DNA of 64,000 nucleotides, taken from positions 806,001-870,000 of the forward strand of contig CAJQUN010000151.1 of the NCBI GenBank assembly GCA_907163345.1, given 5' to 3'. This document shows, piece after piece, positions 33,500 to 44,875 of this stretch (position 1 is its first letter; each line of letters opens with the position of its first letter). The position numbers and the translations under genes are program-made. Under the pieces are notes generated by a model. The model was given only the letters and a program-made list of their open reading frames with translations, was not told where the DNA came from and did no database searches. Origin of the DNA: Haberlea rhodopensis. Taxonomy: Eukaryota; Streptophyta; Magnoliopsida; Lamiales; Gesneriaceae.

Positions 33500-34761
33500 A
33501 TGCTCAGACTAGCCATTTGATCCGTAAATAGAGAGAACTCTACTAAGAAGATTACGAGAAGCTCGATCAATGGCCGACAATAACAAAGCACAGAACCCTA
33601 GATCAATGATGGACTTTGCACAGCCGGCATTTCATGGATCTTTATCCAGTGTAACGAGGCCGACGATTCAAGCAAACAACTTTGAGATCAAGCCTGCGAT
33701 TATCCAAATGATACAGCACTCTGTAATGTTTGGGGGAGCTGCCACGGATGATCCGAACAATCACATCTCCAACTTCTTGGAGATCTGTGACACGTTTAAA
33801 CATAATGGCGTCTCCGACGACGCCATCAGGTTAAGGCTCTTTCCTTTTTCATTACGAGACAAAGCTAAATCATGGTTGAATTCTTTACCTGCAGGATCGA
33901 TTACAACGTGGGAAGGAATGACAAAAGCTTTCTTATCGAAGTACTTTCCTCCCTCTAAGACGGCAAAGATGCGGAATGATATCACTACCTTCGGGCAATT
34001 TGATCCCGAGACGTTATATGAAGCGTGGGACCGTTTTAAAGATTTGTTGAGGAGATGCCCACATCACGGTCTACCCATCTGGCTGCAGGTACAGACTTTC
34101 TATAATGGTTTGTTTTCTGCTAACCGTTCAATGATAGATGCAGCATCTGGGGGATCAATTATGCGGAAGACACCGGAAGAAGCATATGAACTATTGGAGG
34201 AAATGGCGTCCAATATCATTGGCAGTCAGAGAGGAACACGCCATTGAAACCAATAGGAGTCCATCAAGTGGACCAGATTACTGCTATTTCGGCTCAGTTG
34301 GAAGCAATGAACCGGAAGATAGATAGCATGGGTGCAGCAGCGATGCAAGCTCAAACTATCTTCTGTGACTTATGTGGAGTCGGTCATCCGAGCATTGAGT
34401 GCCAAGCAGGTAACCAATTTAATCAATCAATTGAAGCTGTGAATTTTGTAGGAAACAGGCAGCAGAATAATCCGTACTCGAACTCATACAATTCGGGTTG
34501 GAGGAGCCACCCGAATTTGAGATGGTCAAATCAAGAGAATGTGTTGAATCCACAACCACAGGCGTGGTTCACACAAAAACCGAGTATGGAGGAGCTAATG
34601 GCAAAGTTGATTTCGTCAACGGAGGTGAGGATGCAGAATCAGGATGCATCGATCAAGAACCTGGAAGTACATATAGGGCAGTTGGCCACATTGATTTCTG
34701 GAAGGACGCAAGGTACACTCCCAGTGATTCTGTGAAGAATCCAAAGGAGCAATCAAGTTAA
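33500..34761 (+). pseudogene. gag: Gag of A3 (Athila-type), frameshifted
   Basis: The original ATG (33500) is followed by a deletion and stop codons, so the longest frame now starts at MADNNKAQNPRS (33570). From there the Gag core is intact to about 34200, where a net 4-bp loss relative to A1 shifts the frame; a second frame (34244 on) carries the C-terminal part. That part includes the zinc knuckle CDLCGVGHPSIEC, missing from A1. A 1-bp loss near 34720 changes the last residues. A1 and A3 thus carry different, complementary damage. Confidence 0.9.
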
Positions 34762-35572
34762 TAGATGAGGAGGTGACAGTCCAGCTTGGGACTATAAATT
34801 AAGAACTTTCTTTTCCTTCCTTGAGTTTGTGTTTTTAGTTCGTCATTTTAGTGTGGTTGTTTTTAATTTGTTTTTAGTTTTTCCGTGAATGAGTCCATGA
34901 AATTTTGTTGCAGATGTAAAAGCAAGAAAGATGTAGGCGAGGCAACCCGAGAGGAAATTTTTTTGAAATATTCGATTTTCGTCTTATGGTGCTGGCGATC
35001 GATCGAGACAAAATCTCGATCGATCGCCCGGAAGTTTTAAAAAGGGGAATTTAGACATTGCCTCGCTCGATCGATCGAAAGAAAATTTCGATCGATCGAG
35101 CGAGAGAAAATTTTGAAAAATAAAAGGGCACCGACGCAGCCAGTCTGCACAAAACATAAAAAAATTTCCTCTCCTCTTCACCAAGAACCAAACCGCCTCA
35201 TCCAATCTCTCATCCATATTCTCTCCAATTATCAAAACTTCTTCAAATCTTTGAAGTAAAAATTGTTCTGATGAGATTTTAATTGCAGATTTGAAGAATT
35301 GCAAGCTGAATTGGGTAGAATTACATCCAAAAAGAGAATTCCACGCCAAGGACAAATTTCTTCAAAGATCAGATTTTTAATTGGTAATTGGTTTCCAATT
35401 TCATATCTTTTCATATCTTTTGGTGTAATTATGTTGTTGTAGTTGAATTGGGGTAAGAAGAATCAAAGTTTGGGGGATTTGTTGTTGTATTGCGGGGTGT
35501 TGGTAGTGCTGTATTTTGGGTGTGGTGTATTGTGCAGTTAAGCGAAATAATTGAGAACAACTTAGCAAGCAA
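34762..35572 (+). promoter_or_regulatory. gag-ORF2 intergenic region of A3 with array and possible promoter/intron
   Basis: Holds a palindrome array (34995-35104), then AAATAAAAGGG about 15 bp later (TATA-like), a C/T-rich leader, and a possible 154-nt T-rich intron (GTAATTGG at 35384 to TGTGCAG at 35537) before the ORF2 ATG at 35573. A1 has the same elements in the same order. Promoter and intron calls are inference from order and motifs. Confidence 0.42.
34995..35104. repeat. CGATCGATCG palindrome array (A3 internal)
   Basis: Two pairs: GCGATCGATCGAG...CTCGATCGATCGC and GCTCGATCGATCGA...TCGATCGATCGAGC, with ACATTGCCTCGC between (the complement of GCGAGGCAATGT). Confidence 0.92.
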
Positions 35573-36828
35573 ATGGCTCCAAGAAAGAGGTCAAAGCAGG
35601 CAGAGGCTTCACAAAAGCAAAAGCAGGCGGAGGCCACCACTTCTGAGCAAGAGCATGACGAACGGAAGTTTGTCAATGCCACAGCAGCTGAGCTATATCC
35701 CAATTATCATAAGAAACCCCTCAGTCGTGAAAGGGGCATGAGCATGGAAAAGATTGAATGTCCTGTCATTAGGGCAGTCAGGCGACGAGGGTGGTTTCAG
35801 TTTGTGCAAACACCGGTAGATGCTGTGGTCCCACTGGTGAGGGAATTCTATACAAATCTTCAAGTCATCCCACCAGGGCACCTAGCAAATGTTTTTTGTC
35901 CGAGGGACGGATGTGCTGGTAGATCAAGCAGCAATCAATAATATTTACCGGATGTCATTCATACACAACTGTGCGTACCAATCCTTCTGAAAGAGTATAA
36001 TCAATTATGATGAGGTACTTGCAGTGATTGGCATGCCGGGAGTAGATTGGTAGCGGAATGATAAGGGAGAGCCACAGGTGGTTCTCAAGAAGCATTTGAC
36101 ACCAGAGGCCCAAGCATGGTTCTCATTTGTCGCCTCACGGGTCATGCCTTCGACCCACACTTCTGAGGTGACAAAAGACAGAGCGGCCCTGGTATTTGCC
36201 ATTCTCACAGGACAGGATGTGGATCTGGGTGAGATTATTAGTGATCACATCCATGAGATCGGTAGCAGCCCACCTACCTCCGCACTACCGTTTCCATCTA
36301 CCATCACAGCTTTATGCAAGAGATGCGGAGTGCAATGGGGGGGAAGACGAGGAGCTACTTCCACCAAAGACCCCGATTGTTGTTGACGGTCCACCACCAC
36401 CTACAGGCCGAAGAAGGGCTGCACCACGACCCTCGGACACTAGACAGGCCGGAGCATCATCATCATCTGCTGCAGAGCATACACGCATCACCTTGGACTC
36501 CCTTCACAGGGATCTCAAAGACATTCGCCTGGAGCAGCAGAGCATCCACAACATGCAGCGGGACATACATAGCATGCAGAGAGCATTGCAGATGGACCAT
36601 GAGCAGGTAGCTCAGCGTCAGATGGAGTTCATGCAGTACCAGAGTGCATGGAACACTGCCATGGCCCAGGGCTTTCCAGGATTCCAGTTCCCACCAGAGC
36701 CACACTTTGCACCATATCAGCCGCATGCACACCCACCTGCTGAGTACCCACCATTTCCACCATACCAGGGTGAGCAGCATCACTACCCAGTCCCCCCTCC
36801 GGAGCATGATGAGGACGACGATCAGTGA
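35573..36828 (+). pseudogene. ORF2 of A3, PF20167-like plant transposon protein, frameshifted
   Basis: About 418 codons from MAPRKRSKQAEASQK to a stop at 36826-36828. Codons that are stops in A1 are TGG, CAG and CAG here, but this copy has single-base insertions in homopolymers (a T run near 35890 and a G run near 36340) and further shifts around 35940-36080. The C-terminal half is readable: a Met/Gln-rich polar helix (VAQRQMEFMQYQSAW) and a Pro-rich, acid-ended tail. Homologous to the A1 ORF2 at every readable point. Function unknown; no nuclease or polymerase motif is visible. Confidence 0.75.
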
Positions 36829-36839
36829 CGATCGTCGTC
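36814..36839. other. 10-bp inverted repeat around the ORF2 stop codon (A3)
   Basis: GACGACGATC (36814-36823) and GATCGTCGTC (36830-36839) close on AGTGAC, which contains the TGA stop. Confidence 0.72.
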
Positions 36840-38163
36840 ATGGTATGTGTTTTGCCTTTACGCTTATTTGTCTTGTACATTGAGGGCAATGCACATATTA
36901 AGTTTGGGGGGGTTTGTGTTTTTGTATATATTTTGTTTTTGCATTTCTGCTACTTATCTTGTTTCGTTTCCTTGCATGACTGCACATTTCTGAGACTAAT
37001 TCGTCATTGAGCTCTATCAACAAAATTTTTTTAGAAAATGAGTCAACATAAATGATGAGTTAGATTTGTAACGGTAATACATGATGAAATTAATCCCCAT
37101 CTAGATAGGAGTCGTGAAAATGTTTAACTTGTTTGTATATTTCCTTTGTTGAGTTTATGTCAAAATTGAGGAATAACTTGAGCACATTTTGAGTCATGAC
37201 TGAGTGAAGTATGTATTGAATAAAGTGAAAACTTGTGTTAACTATGATTAGTCTTGAGCATCTTAGAAAACTATACAATTTAAGGCGAAATTTTATAATT
37301 AGGAACTTGACTTGGAGATGATTTAGGCGATCTTTGGACCGTTTGTGCCTTTCTAGCTTACCTTGTGTACATCATTCCTTAGTGTCCCCTATTGAGCCTT
37401 ATTGAAAAAAAGAATGGTATATGCATTGCATATAACTAGACCCCCATGCGACATTTTTGGCTAACTCATACTACCTACCTTGGATTGAGCCTAAATGAAA
37501 AATTTTATCCGTCCCTAAGGGAGTATAATGAATCTCATTCATTGCGCTGAATTGTTACATGTAGATGAGTTCATTGTGAAAAACAAAATGAACAAAAGAA
37601 TGAGCAATAAGAAAAGATGTAGAGAAAAGCCTTGAAAAAATGAAAACATTCAAATAAGACCCAAAGTGGCCAAGGCTAGAAAAAGTTGAAGAGAAGCTCA
37701 ATGTTGTGCGAAAAAATTGAACTGATTCTATTATACTCTCTTCTTTGCTTTCATCCTACCTTTTCTTTGGAGCCGACACCAAAAGGCCTAACGCTATAAG
37801 TTTTAAAGACCTTCTGATCCAAGTCTAGGGAATAATTACATTAGTGGAGAAGTGCTGGATAGTAAATTTGTAGAGTAGTCAAAAGTAATCTTGACTCTGA
37901 GTTTTTATGGCACATTTTGATCTTAAAAGATATGTATATAACTCATGTTTGACAATAGCACACACGCACGTTCCGATGTATTGTTTAGCTTAGGTGAAAA
38001 TGCTTCATGTTGAACTTTGAATGATTCTTATTGATGTATAAGTGGGATTGCTGAGTTTTTACAGTGAGTTGTAAAGAAGATTCTTTCAAAGTATTAAGTT
38101 TGACTCTAATTTTTTTGAGCTTTTTGCTTGCTCGAGGACGATCAAGTCTAAGTTTGGGGGAGT
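36829..38163 (+). other. Non-coding tail of A3 with central and 3' polypurine tracts
   Basis: TAAGTTTGGGGGGG (about 36897-36908) follows CATTGAGGGCAATG. The 3' polypurine tract AAGTTTGGGGGAGT ends at 38163. Between them, blocks such as GGTATATGCATTGCATATAA and TGATCCAAGTCTAGGG are shared with family B. Confidence 0.78.
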
Positions 38164-38367
38164 TGATAGGTTTAGATTTTAAGTGTTTTTAGCTGTAATT
38201 TCTTACCATTTTTAGTACTTTTTCCTGGATGATATTACGCTTCTTGGTGTTTATATGCTTGTTTCAGGAAAATAGGTTGCAAATGGAAGAAATGAGCTAA
38301 ACTGAAGAAAACGGGTGAAATCAAGGCGAAAAAGAGAAAAAAATGAAGAATTTGGATTTTCAGAGTT

Positions 38368-38542
38368 TCGATCGGTCGAGATTTTATCTCGATCGATCGA
38401 TCGAGGCAGAGACTTCAGCAACAAATTTTGAGAATTGTCGATCGATCGGAAAAATATCTCGATCGATCGAGCGAGGCAGTGAGTTTAAACGCTGAAGCGA
38501 ATAGTGCACCGATCGATCGAAAAAACCTTTCGATCGATCGAG
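38368..38542. repeat. CGATCGATCG palindrome array (A2 3' LTR)
   Basis: Three pairs as in the 5' LTR. The first block is altered to TCGATCGGTCGAG, the other five are intact. Confidence 0.92.
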
Positions 38543-39040
38543 ACGCGATTTTCTGCAAATCTGATTTTCCAAAATTAACGTGATCTTCGGTGGTTTAAAA
38601 AGGGAATCTTTTCCATTCCATAATATATCACATCAGACTCGATTTCCACCACCAAGGAACCCTAGCCGCCGCCTAGAAGAGCCGAGAGGAAGCCATCTTC
38701 TTCCTTCTTCATACAAGCTTAAGCGTACCATTTCCGGAGTGCAAGGAAGGAGCAAGAGAAGAAATCACGGTGCAACGCACGGATTCATTCCAGCCGTTTA
38801 TCGTATTTTTAAACTTTGATTTATTTAATTTTCATTTTCATTTGATGTTTTTGAGGTCGAGAGACAATTAAACTTCTTATGTAATTGATTTGAATTGAAT
38901 CTAGTTTATTTTATTGAGTTTTAGTGAAATTGTGTTTCATTTATTGATTCGTTCGTGTTTGAGTGGATTGAGTTCTTATGTTCATGAATTAAACGCTTAT
39001 TAAGATCAAAGCCTAGCTAACTTTGGTTGAAATCTGTGAG

Positions 39041-39130
39041 TTATAACCAAGATCGAGAGATAACGTTATAATACGCTACATTAATTCATGATGTATGTTA
39101 AGATTGAGATCGAGAGATGAAATCGCATAC
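39041..39130 (+). other. Paired RNA hairpins (A2 3' LTR)
   Basis: TTATAAC (39041-39047) with GTTATAA (39065-39071), and GTATG (39093-39097) with CATAC (39126-39130). Loops carry AGATCGAGAGAT and GAGATCGAGAGATGA. Confidence 0.62.
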
Positions 39131-39643
39131 GTGAGCACTTTGAATCGAGAGATTTAGAGTAACGAGGTTTTGAAGATTTATGAAATATTGGATTAGTAAA
39201 TAGGTGCACGAGAGTGATTTGTTCTAATTTGATATTAGTTTCTTTACAGCTCGAGAGAGTGTATTGAATATCATTGAAAACCTTTCACCTTAAGAATCAA
39301 TTGTTTAGTAATTTCCTATTCAAACAAATCTTCGAAGAGAACATAGTTGAGCGAAAAGCGAGATAAATTTCTCGAGCGAATTACCTTTGCATATCCGGAA
39401 CCCGATTCATTTCATTTTATTCTCGTGTTTTAGTTCTAATTTCCGCATTAGTTAGTCTACCCCCATTTTAATCGTAGGCTAAATATAATTTTTCTAATTT
39501 TATTTGGTACTTATACATTAGTCCATGTGGATTCGACAACCCTTACTTTCATTTCACTATACTAAAACTTGACAACCGTGCACTTGCGGTAGAATCGCTT
39601 CACACTACACTTTGAAATTTTCTGTTTAAAAATAAAGCGGTCA

Positions 39644-39648
39644 ATTCA
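39644..39648. other. Target-site duplication of A2 (right copy, ATTCA)
   Basis: Perfect copy of 19682-19686; family C interior resumes immediately after. Confidence 0.88.
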
Positions 39649-40779
39649 CAGTCAACCTCGATCAACACCGGTTGTCTCCATGACAGTATGTTCCAAATCT
39701 CTCCAAGAGATATAAATATAGTAGTGTCACTCCACTAACTATATCCCACAAATCCGACCGTGTCTCCCATTGCATTCCATATGCAAGGATTCTCAAACAG
39801 AGCTAACAACGACTTGTTGATACTCACGTTGGTACTCCCAACAAAATTGAGCTGTCCCAGTACATGTGCCTCAAAGTATTTGACGTATAAACGTCCCTGT
39901 GAGGTGTTCCCTGTCTCAAACCTCATGCCACGTAGTGACTACAAGAGTCCACCATAAACCCTCATCGTATCATTATACGATCGACCAAACTCGGTTCCAA
40001 CGAGCAGTATAATGGCTACATCAAGCACTATAAAACACTGCAACAATACCTGGCTAGCAGATCACTGCCTCTTTAGGTTTATACCAAACCTACCAACATA
40101 TTACACATTCCGCCCCGGTATACCATACCGTACAATCAATTAGAGTAGTGGGTCACCACCTAATATTTCTCTAATACCAATGTACAACGGACATCCCGGT
40201 GTCCTTACTCAACCATAAAGCAATCCTAATTCATTAGGATTTTATTCCACACCTCCATCTGTGGGTGTGACCATGTCTACCATACGTCACATTGATAAAT
40301 ACAAGTAGTTTCCTCAATAACTACTCCTATCACCAATCACTTAGCCATAGCCACCCCAACGAGTATACTCAAAGGTACCCCTACTCGTAAAATATTTACC
40401 TCAAATGTGTGCTGCGGTACAGTTCCTGTATGGCGCATCCAATAATTCATCGAGCAAACCTGCTCGGCATAATGGTCTCATCAACCAGTGACTCAGATAC
40501 TACCCTGTGCCCACCATTGGCACTCAAACCATACGACTAAATACATACACCTAACTGTATTTTTCATCGTAACAACGTCATCCATCCACATAGAACATCC
40601 TCTATGTCATCGTCATCATGTGACGGTACATGTCAATACATGACATCCACAATAACATCATCAACCCGTGACGGTATATGTCAATACATGACATCCATAA
40701 TAATGCTAACAGAATAGTACTCTACCATAACTCATCGTTAATAAGATAACGGCATACCTGTGCCCATTGCCCAATAACG

Positions 40780-41350
40780 GCACGAAATCAGTGCCCGTCG
40801 CTCGAAGGTGGAACAATCCCGAGCTATGAAATCAACGGTATGAGCCCTTGATATATAAGCAGCGGCCTAAATCATCGCTATAGAATTAGCGGCATAAACC
40901 CTCGCAACAGAATCAACGGAATAGATCATCGCTATCGATGTCCGGCGGTATGAACCGTCGCCGTAGAATTAGCGGAATGTACCATCGCCATATAATACCC
41001 GGCGGCATGAACCATCGCCATAGATGTAGCGGGATGAACCATCGCTATATATACCAGACGGCATGAACCATCGCCATAGATATAGCGGAATGTACCATCG
41101 AAGTATAGATACCCGGCGGCATGAACCACCGCCAAAGACTAGCGGAATGAACCATCGCTATATAGATACCCGACGGCATGAACCATCGCCAAAAGACTAG
41201 CGGAATGAACCATCGTTATATAGATACCCGGTGGCATGAACCATCGCCAAAGCACTAGCGGAATGAACCATCGCTATATAGATACCCGACGGCATGAACC
41301 ATCGCCAAAAGACTAGCTGAATGAACCATCGCTAAATAATCAGCAGAATA
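40780..41350 (-). repeat. Tandem array, about 58-bp units (C2 interior)
   Basis: Units alternate AGCGGAATGAACCATCGC with CGGCATGAACCATCGCC, separated by short AT stretches such as TATATAGATACC. About ten half-units are clear; the left part is more degenerate (ATGAACC replaced by ATAAACC or AGATCATC). Confidence 0.85.
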
Positions 41351-41429
41351 ATCGTGGACTCAAGAGGTACTCACATGCATGTAGCACTTTGTTCCTTTCG
41401 GACTCAAAAGGTGGCCTCACATTACATGC

Positions 41430-41620
41430 AGCACTTTGTTCCCAATCGCTTCGCTATGTCATGACAGCGGCATCATCGCTTCGACGTGACAGCGCCATGT
41501 ATCATCGCTTCGACACGACAACAACATCATCGCTTCAACATGGCGGTGGCATCATCGCTTCGACGTGACAGCGGCATTTACCATCGCTTCGACACGACGG
41601 CGGCATCATCATAAATGTAT
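41430..41620 (-). repeat. Tandem array of CATCGCTTCGACGTGACAGCGGCAT-like units
   Basis: Five or six copies of a roughly 25-35-bp unit in which ATCGCTTCGACRTGACAGCG recurs. Equivalent to the ATGTCGAAGCGAGG units of C1 and C3. Confidence 0.8.
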
Positions 41621-42302
41621 CACTTTGTTCCGCAGGCCCAAGAGGTACTCCCATTCACATGCCACATTCCCCGTAGGCGTAAGAGGTGACCCCGTACATG
41701 TGTACATTGTCCTTTGGACTCAAAAGGTGATGCCCATTCCACATAATCTCATCGATATTTACATACACCTGCATCAAGGTTAGCACAACAGTCCACAAAT
41801 CCTACTGTGTTATATTGGCGGCTCATAATATCCCTCGCTATGATATGACAACGGCATTAACCATCGCTTCGACATATGAGCGGCAAATATTATGATCCAT
41901 TGCTGGTGATATACCCGTAGCAGGGCTCTAATTGCAATACATTTGCATGCTCATTCAATTGAAATCTCATAAGCAAATGGAAATCATACCCGAATATTCC
42001 ACTGTCTGTTATCCACCATTCCTGTCCTTAGATAGCAAATCATGTTTCTCATTTCCTGATTTTCCTACAAAATCAAATTCTTTAACACTTTTATATCAAG
42101 TGCCAACCGTTTCCATCAATCTCATCTCATCGTATTACATATGATCCTGCAACCACCATGGTTAGCAATACCACATTCCATATCATAAAAGCACATAAGC
42201 AAATAGTTGTGTCACACAACACTAACTACCATAATGCATAAATATGTGCTACCCACTATCAACAAGTTCCTAGGCCCTCAACAGCCCCAAAGAGCAAACC
42301 AT

Positions 42303-42314
42303 GCTCTGATACCA
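42303..42314 (-). other. Primer-binding site, initiator tRNA-Met (C2)
   Basis: The plus strand reads GCTCTGATACCA, the complement of TGGTATCAGAGC, four bases from the LTR edge at 42319. Confidence 0.9.
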
Positions 42315-42318
42315 CTAA

Positions 42319-44543
42319 TGTAAGGACCCCCGTGCCCATAACCCACTATTAGCGTATTAGCCCATGTATTAAGTGCATACAATCATGTAATCAGGGGGAA
42401 AAACCACATGCAACAAAAGCGTAATGTACCAACAATAAAATTTCTTACATTATTCCATATAATGTTCCAATCCCCCATACCAATCAACCCTTAAGTATGC
42501 AACTCATAATACACTAATATATTCTCTATTCATTTAGCAATTTCCTTAATTAATTGCATGCAACACATGAATGAAAAGAGAAAGGCCCTTGCCTTTTTAT
42601 ACAAACCATATACACATATGACGGCGCTCACATGCGAGCATCAAATGAATGTATGTGTATCAAATGTATATAATACTGTGCTCAATACAATCAATGGTAC
42701 TTCGATCCTGGAAGCACCTCCAATCCATAGCTCGATCTCAACTCTGGAGCTACCGATGTACCTGTTAAACGTGCCCCAACAGAGACAGCCCCCACACGGG
42801 GTGAGCATACCAATACCACCGATCCATAATCACAATATCACAGTTCATAATTTACAGAATGTAAATGCCATGAATTTTAAAAGATACTCCCTGGATGGTA
42901 TCATCCTCATCCGGGATCACCTATGCTGTTCCTGTTCTCAAAATAACAGAAACCATTAATTCCCAAAAGCCAGTTAATCATCTCATTGATTAACTAAATC
43001 CATTCCTGTCATGCCAGTTTTTCAATCAATCATTAAACAAATGACTATAGATAACATATATCTAACCAATGATTCCATATTTCTATTTCATCGCTCGCTC
43101 CACGATAGTGACATTTTAACCCCACGCACGCTCAACAGCAGCAGCGTCATAACTGATGTTTGCTCAACAGCGACAACATCCAATCATTGCTCGCTCAAAA
43201 GCGGCACCTTATAATTCCCAATGTATATCCATTTATTGCAAATACCATATACCATGCATTTCATAGTTGCAATAATATAAAAGGATATGCTCGTATGTTA
43301 TACGTACCTTATGATTCTGCAGTCCGAATCAAACCTTGACTGAGTCCCGCGACCCGATGAATTATGTGCTAACACATAAATAACTCACAATTAATCACAA
43401 GCATGTGCCCAAGCACGTTCACAACCTCCAACCTATCACCAATCTATGATGATAAACCATTTTAAAAGACTCCGGGCTAAGCATGCATAATACCCAAAAT
43501 ATTCCATTTTAAAAGTATAGCATTCACATTGGAATGTAGACATTGCCCCGAAAATCGGCTAATTAAACCCCGATTCCAAAATCCCAACATTTGCCAAAAT
43601 TTCCAAAAAAACACAAGAAATAAGGCCGTGATCGATCGCCGTTCAGGCGTGATCGATCGCACAAGTCTACTGCCTAAAATAATGTACGTCGCGATTGATC
43701 GCCAAATCTCGTGATCAATCGCTGAGTCCCCACAATCGATCGCCCATTCTTCACGATCGATCGCCGCCACTGCTCATCGTCTCCCCAAAATCAGTACAAG
43801 GTCGTGATAGATCGGTGCCAAGCCGCGATCGATCGCGACCTGCGGGTTTCCAAAAAATTCGAGCTTTAATGGGTTTGACACCCAAACTCAAAACCAACAC
43901 TCTTAACTCCTTCAACACCTCCATTACACCATTTAAAACCAATAAAAATACTAAAAACTCAACTTTGAATTTTAAACCAAAACCCCCAATTTATATAACC
44001 AACCCAAAACTCAACCAAACTCTACAATACCATAGTCAAAACGAAGGTAAAGACGAGGGGAAGAAGATTACCAACTTTTCTTAGAGAAATTCGGCTCTCG
44101 AGCGGAGATTCCAGCCATTTTTCCTCCAAAAGGAAAAGAGAATGGTTTTGGGGGGAATGAACGCGGGAGAGAGAGGAGAGAGACAGAAATCCGTGCAATG
44201 ACGGAATATCGAGTTCATTTGGTATATATACCACCAAAGCTCCAAAATACCAATTCCTCCACAAATACATCATGATTCATTAAAAATCATCTGTTTTCAA
44301 TAATTATCTCTCCAACCTTAATTTCCAATAACAGCCCCAATACAAAGTACCCCGGACCCCAAATACCACCAAAAACCCAATTCCAAGGTTTTTCACAACA
44401 ATGAGAATACAATCTCAACCTTTGGATCCAACGAGCCCAAATACCCAGTTTTACATCATCGGGTGTCCCAACACCGCAATTAATTCATAATTGCCACAAG
44501 TAAAATCCATTGAGGATCATTACCACAACGGGATTAACACCAC
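42319..44543 (-). repeat. 5' LTR of C2 (first ~20 bp missing)
   Basis: Plus strand starts TGTAAGG (complement of CCTTACA). TATA-like box on the reverse strand near 44220-44230. It includes the palindrome array 43628-43838. It stops at GGATTAACACCAC, short of the TGTGATGCCCGGG terminus, where plus-strand C LTR sequence begins. Confidence 0.86.
43628..43838. repeat. CGATCGATCG palindrome array (C2 LTR)
   Basis: About ten blocks, many of the form GTGATCGATCGCC or GCGATTGATCGCC, with clear C-to-T type decay in about half of them. On the reverse strand the linker GGCAGTAGACTTGTGC precedes one pair. Confidence 0.87.
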
Positions 44544-44875
44544 ATGTTTATACAGTAGATACAAATTATTCATTCAATGCTCGCATGTGAGCATTCGTAT
44601 AATGTTCGTATGGATTGTATAAGGTTTAGAGATTTCACTTTTCATTGATTGGCATGCAATTAGTTAAAGAGAATTGCATTATGAATTGAGAACATGTTAG
44701 TATGTTATGAGGTGTATGCGTATGATAGTGGGATGGTATTGAGAATTGAACATTATGTGGATTAATGTCAAAATTGTTTATAGATGACATCTATGATGAT
44801 TCCCTAATGTTATAAAGCATGCACCCTTATTGTGATAATACACTAATAGATGGTTAAGGTAGCGAGGGCCTTACA
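44544..44875 (+). repeat. Family C LTR, 3' tail only, plus strand
   Basis: Matches 16540-16890 and ends precisely at the LTR terminus (GGCCTTACA), after which family D sequence starts. The left side is fused to the inverted C2 LTR. Confidence 0.85.

Larger units (their letters stand above)
19687..39643 (+). mobile_element. Element A2: Athila-type insertion with a chimeric A/B interior
   Basis: A 1,472-bp family A LTR (19687-21158) and a 1,480-bp family A LTR (38164-39643) share one target duplication. Just past the first LTR the sequence becomes family B (21185-32091), then returns to family A in the middle of a third A LTR (32098). Simple nested insertion would split a sequence and resume at the same point, which is not seen, so recombination or template switching between A and B elements is the best explanation. 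Confidence 0.78.
38164..39643 (+). repeat. 3' LTR of A2
   Basis: Starts TGATAGGTTTAG after the polypurine tract and ends AAAGCGGTCA. Array at 38368-38542, TATA-like TTTAAAAAGGG at 38594-38604, hairpins at 39041-39130. Confidence 0.93.
39649..42302 (-). other. 5' interior of C2, non-coding, with tandem arrays
   Basis: Corresponds on the opposite strand to 60155-62930 of C3. It carries the arrays at 40780-41350 and 41430-41620 and no convincing ORF. Small frames in it are not conserved in C3. Confidence 0.8.
17840..44543 (-). mobile_element. Element C2: family C retrotransposon split by A2
   Basis: In element orientation (right to left): 5' LTR 44543-42319, PBS 42314-42303, interior 42302-39649, the inserted A2, interior 19681-18297, polypurine tract, and a 3' LTR fragment 18284-17840. 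With A2 removed, the interior is about 4.07 kb. No frame shows retrotransposon protein similarity, so C is a large non-coding derivative (LARD-like). Confidence 0.85.

Noticed and set aside
40780..41620. CRISPR-like repeat array
   Set aside because: Units are degenerate, spacers are not unique sequences of constant length, the context is a plant retrotransposon, and the same array occurs in three copies of family C.
41565..43214. Medium ORFs in the C2 interior and LTR
   Set aside because: They are not conserved in C1 or C3 at the matching positions and match no retrotransposon protein.
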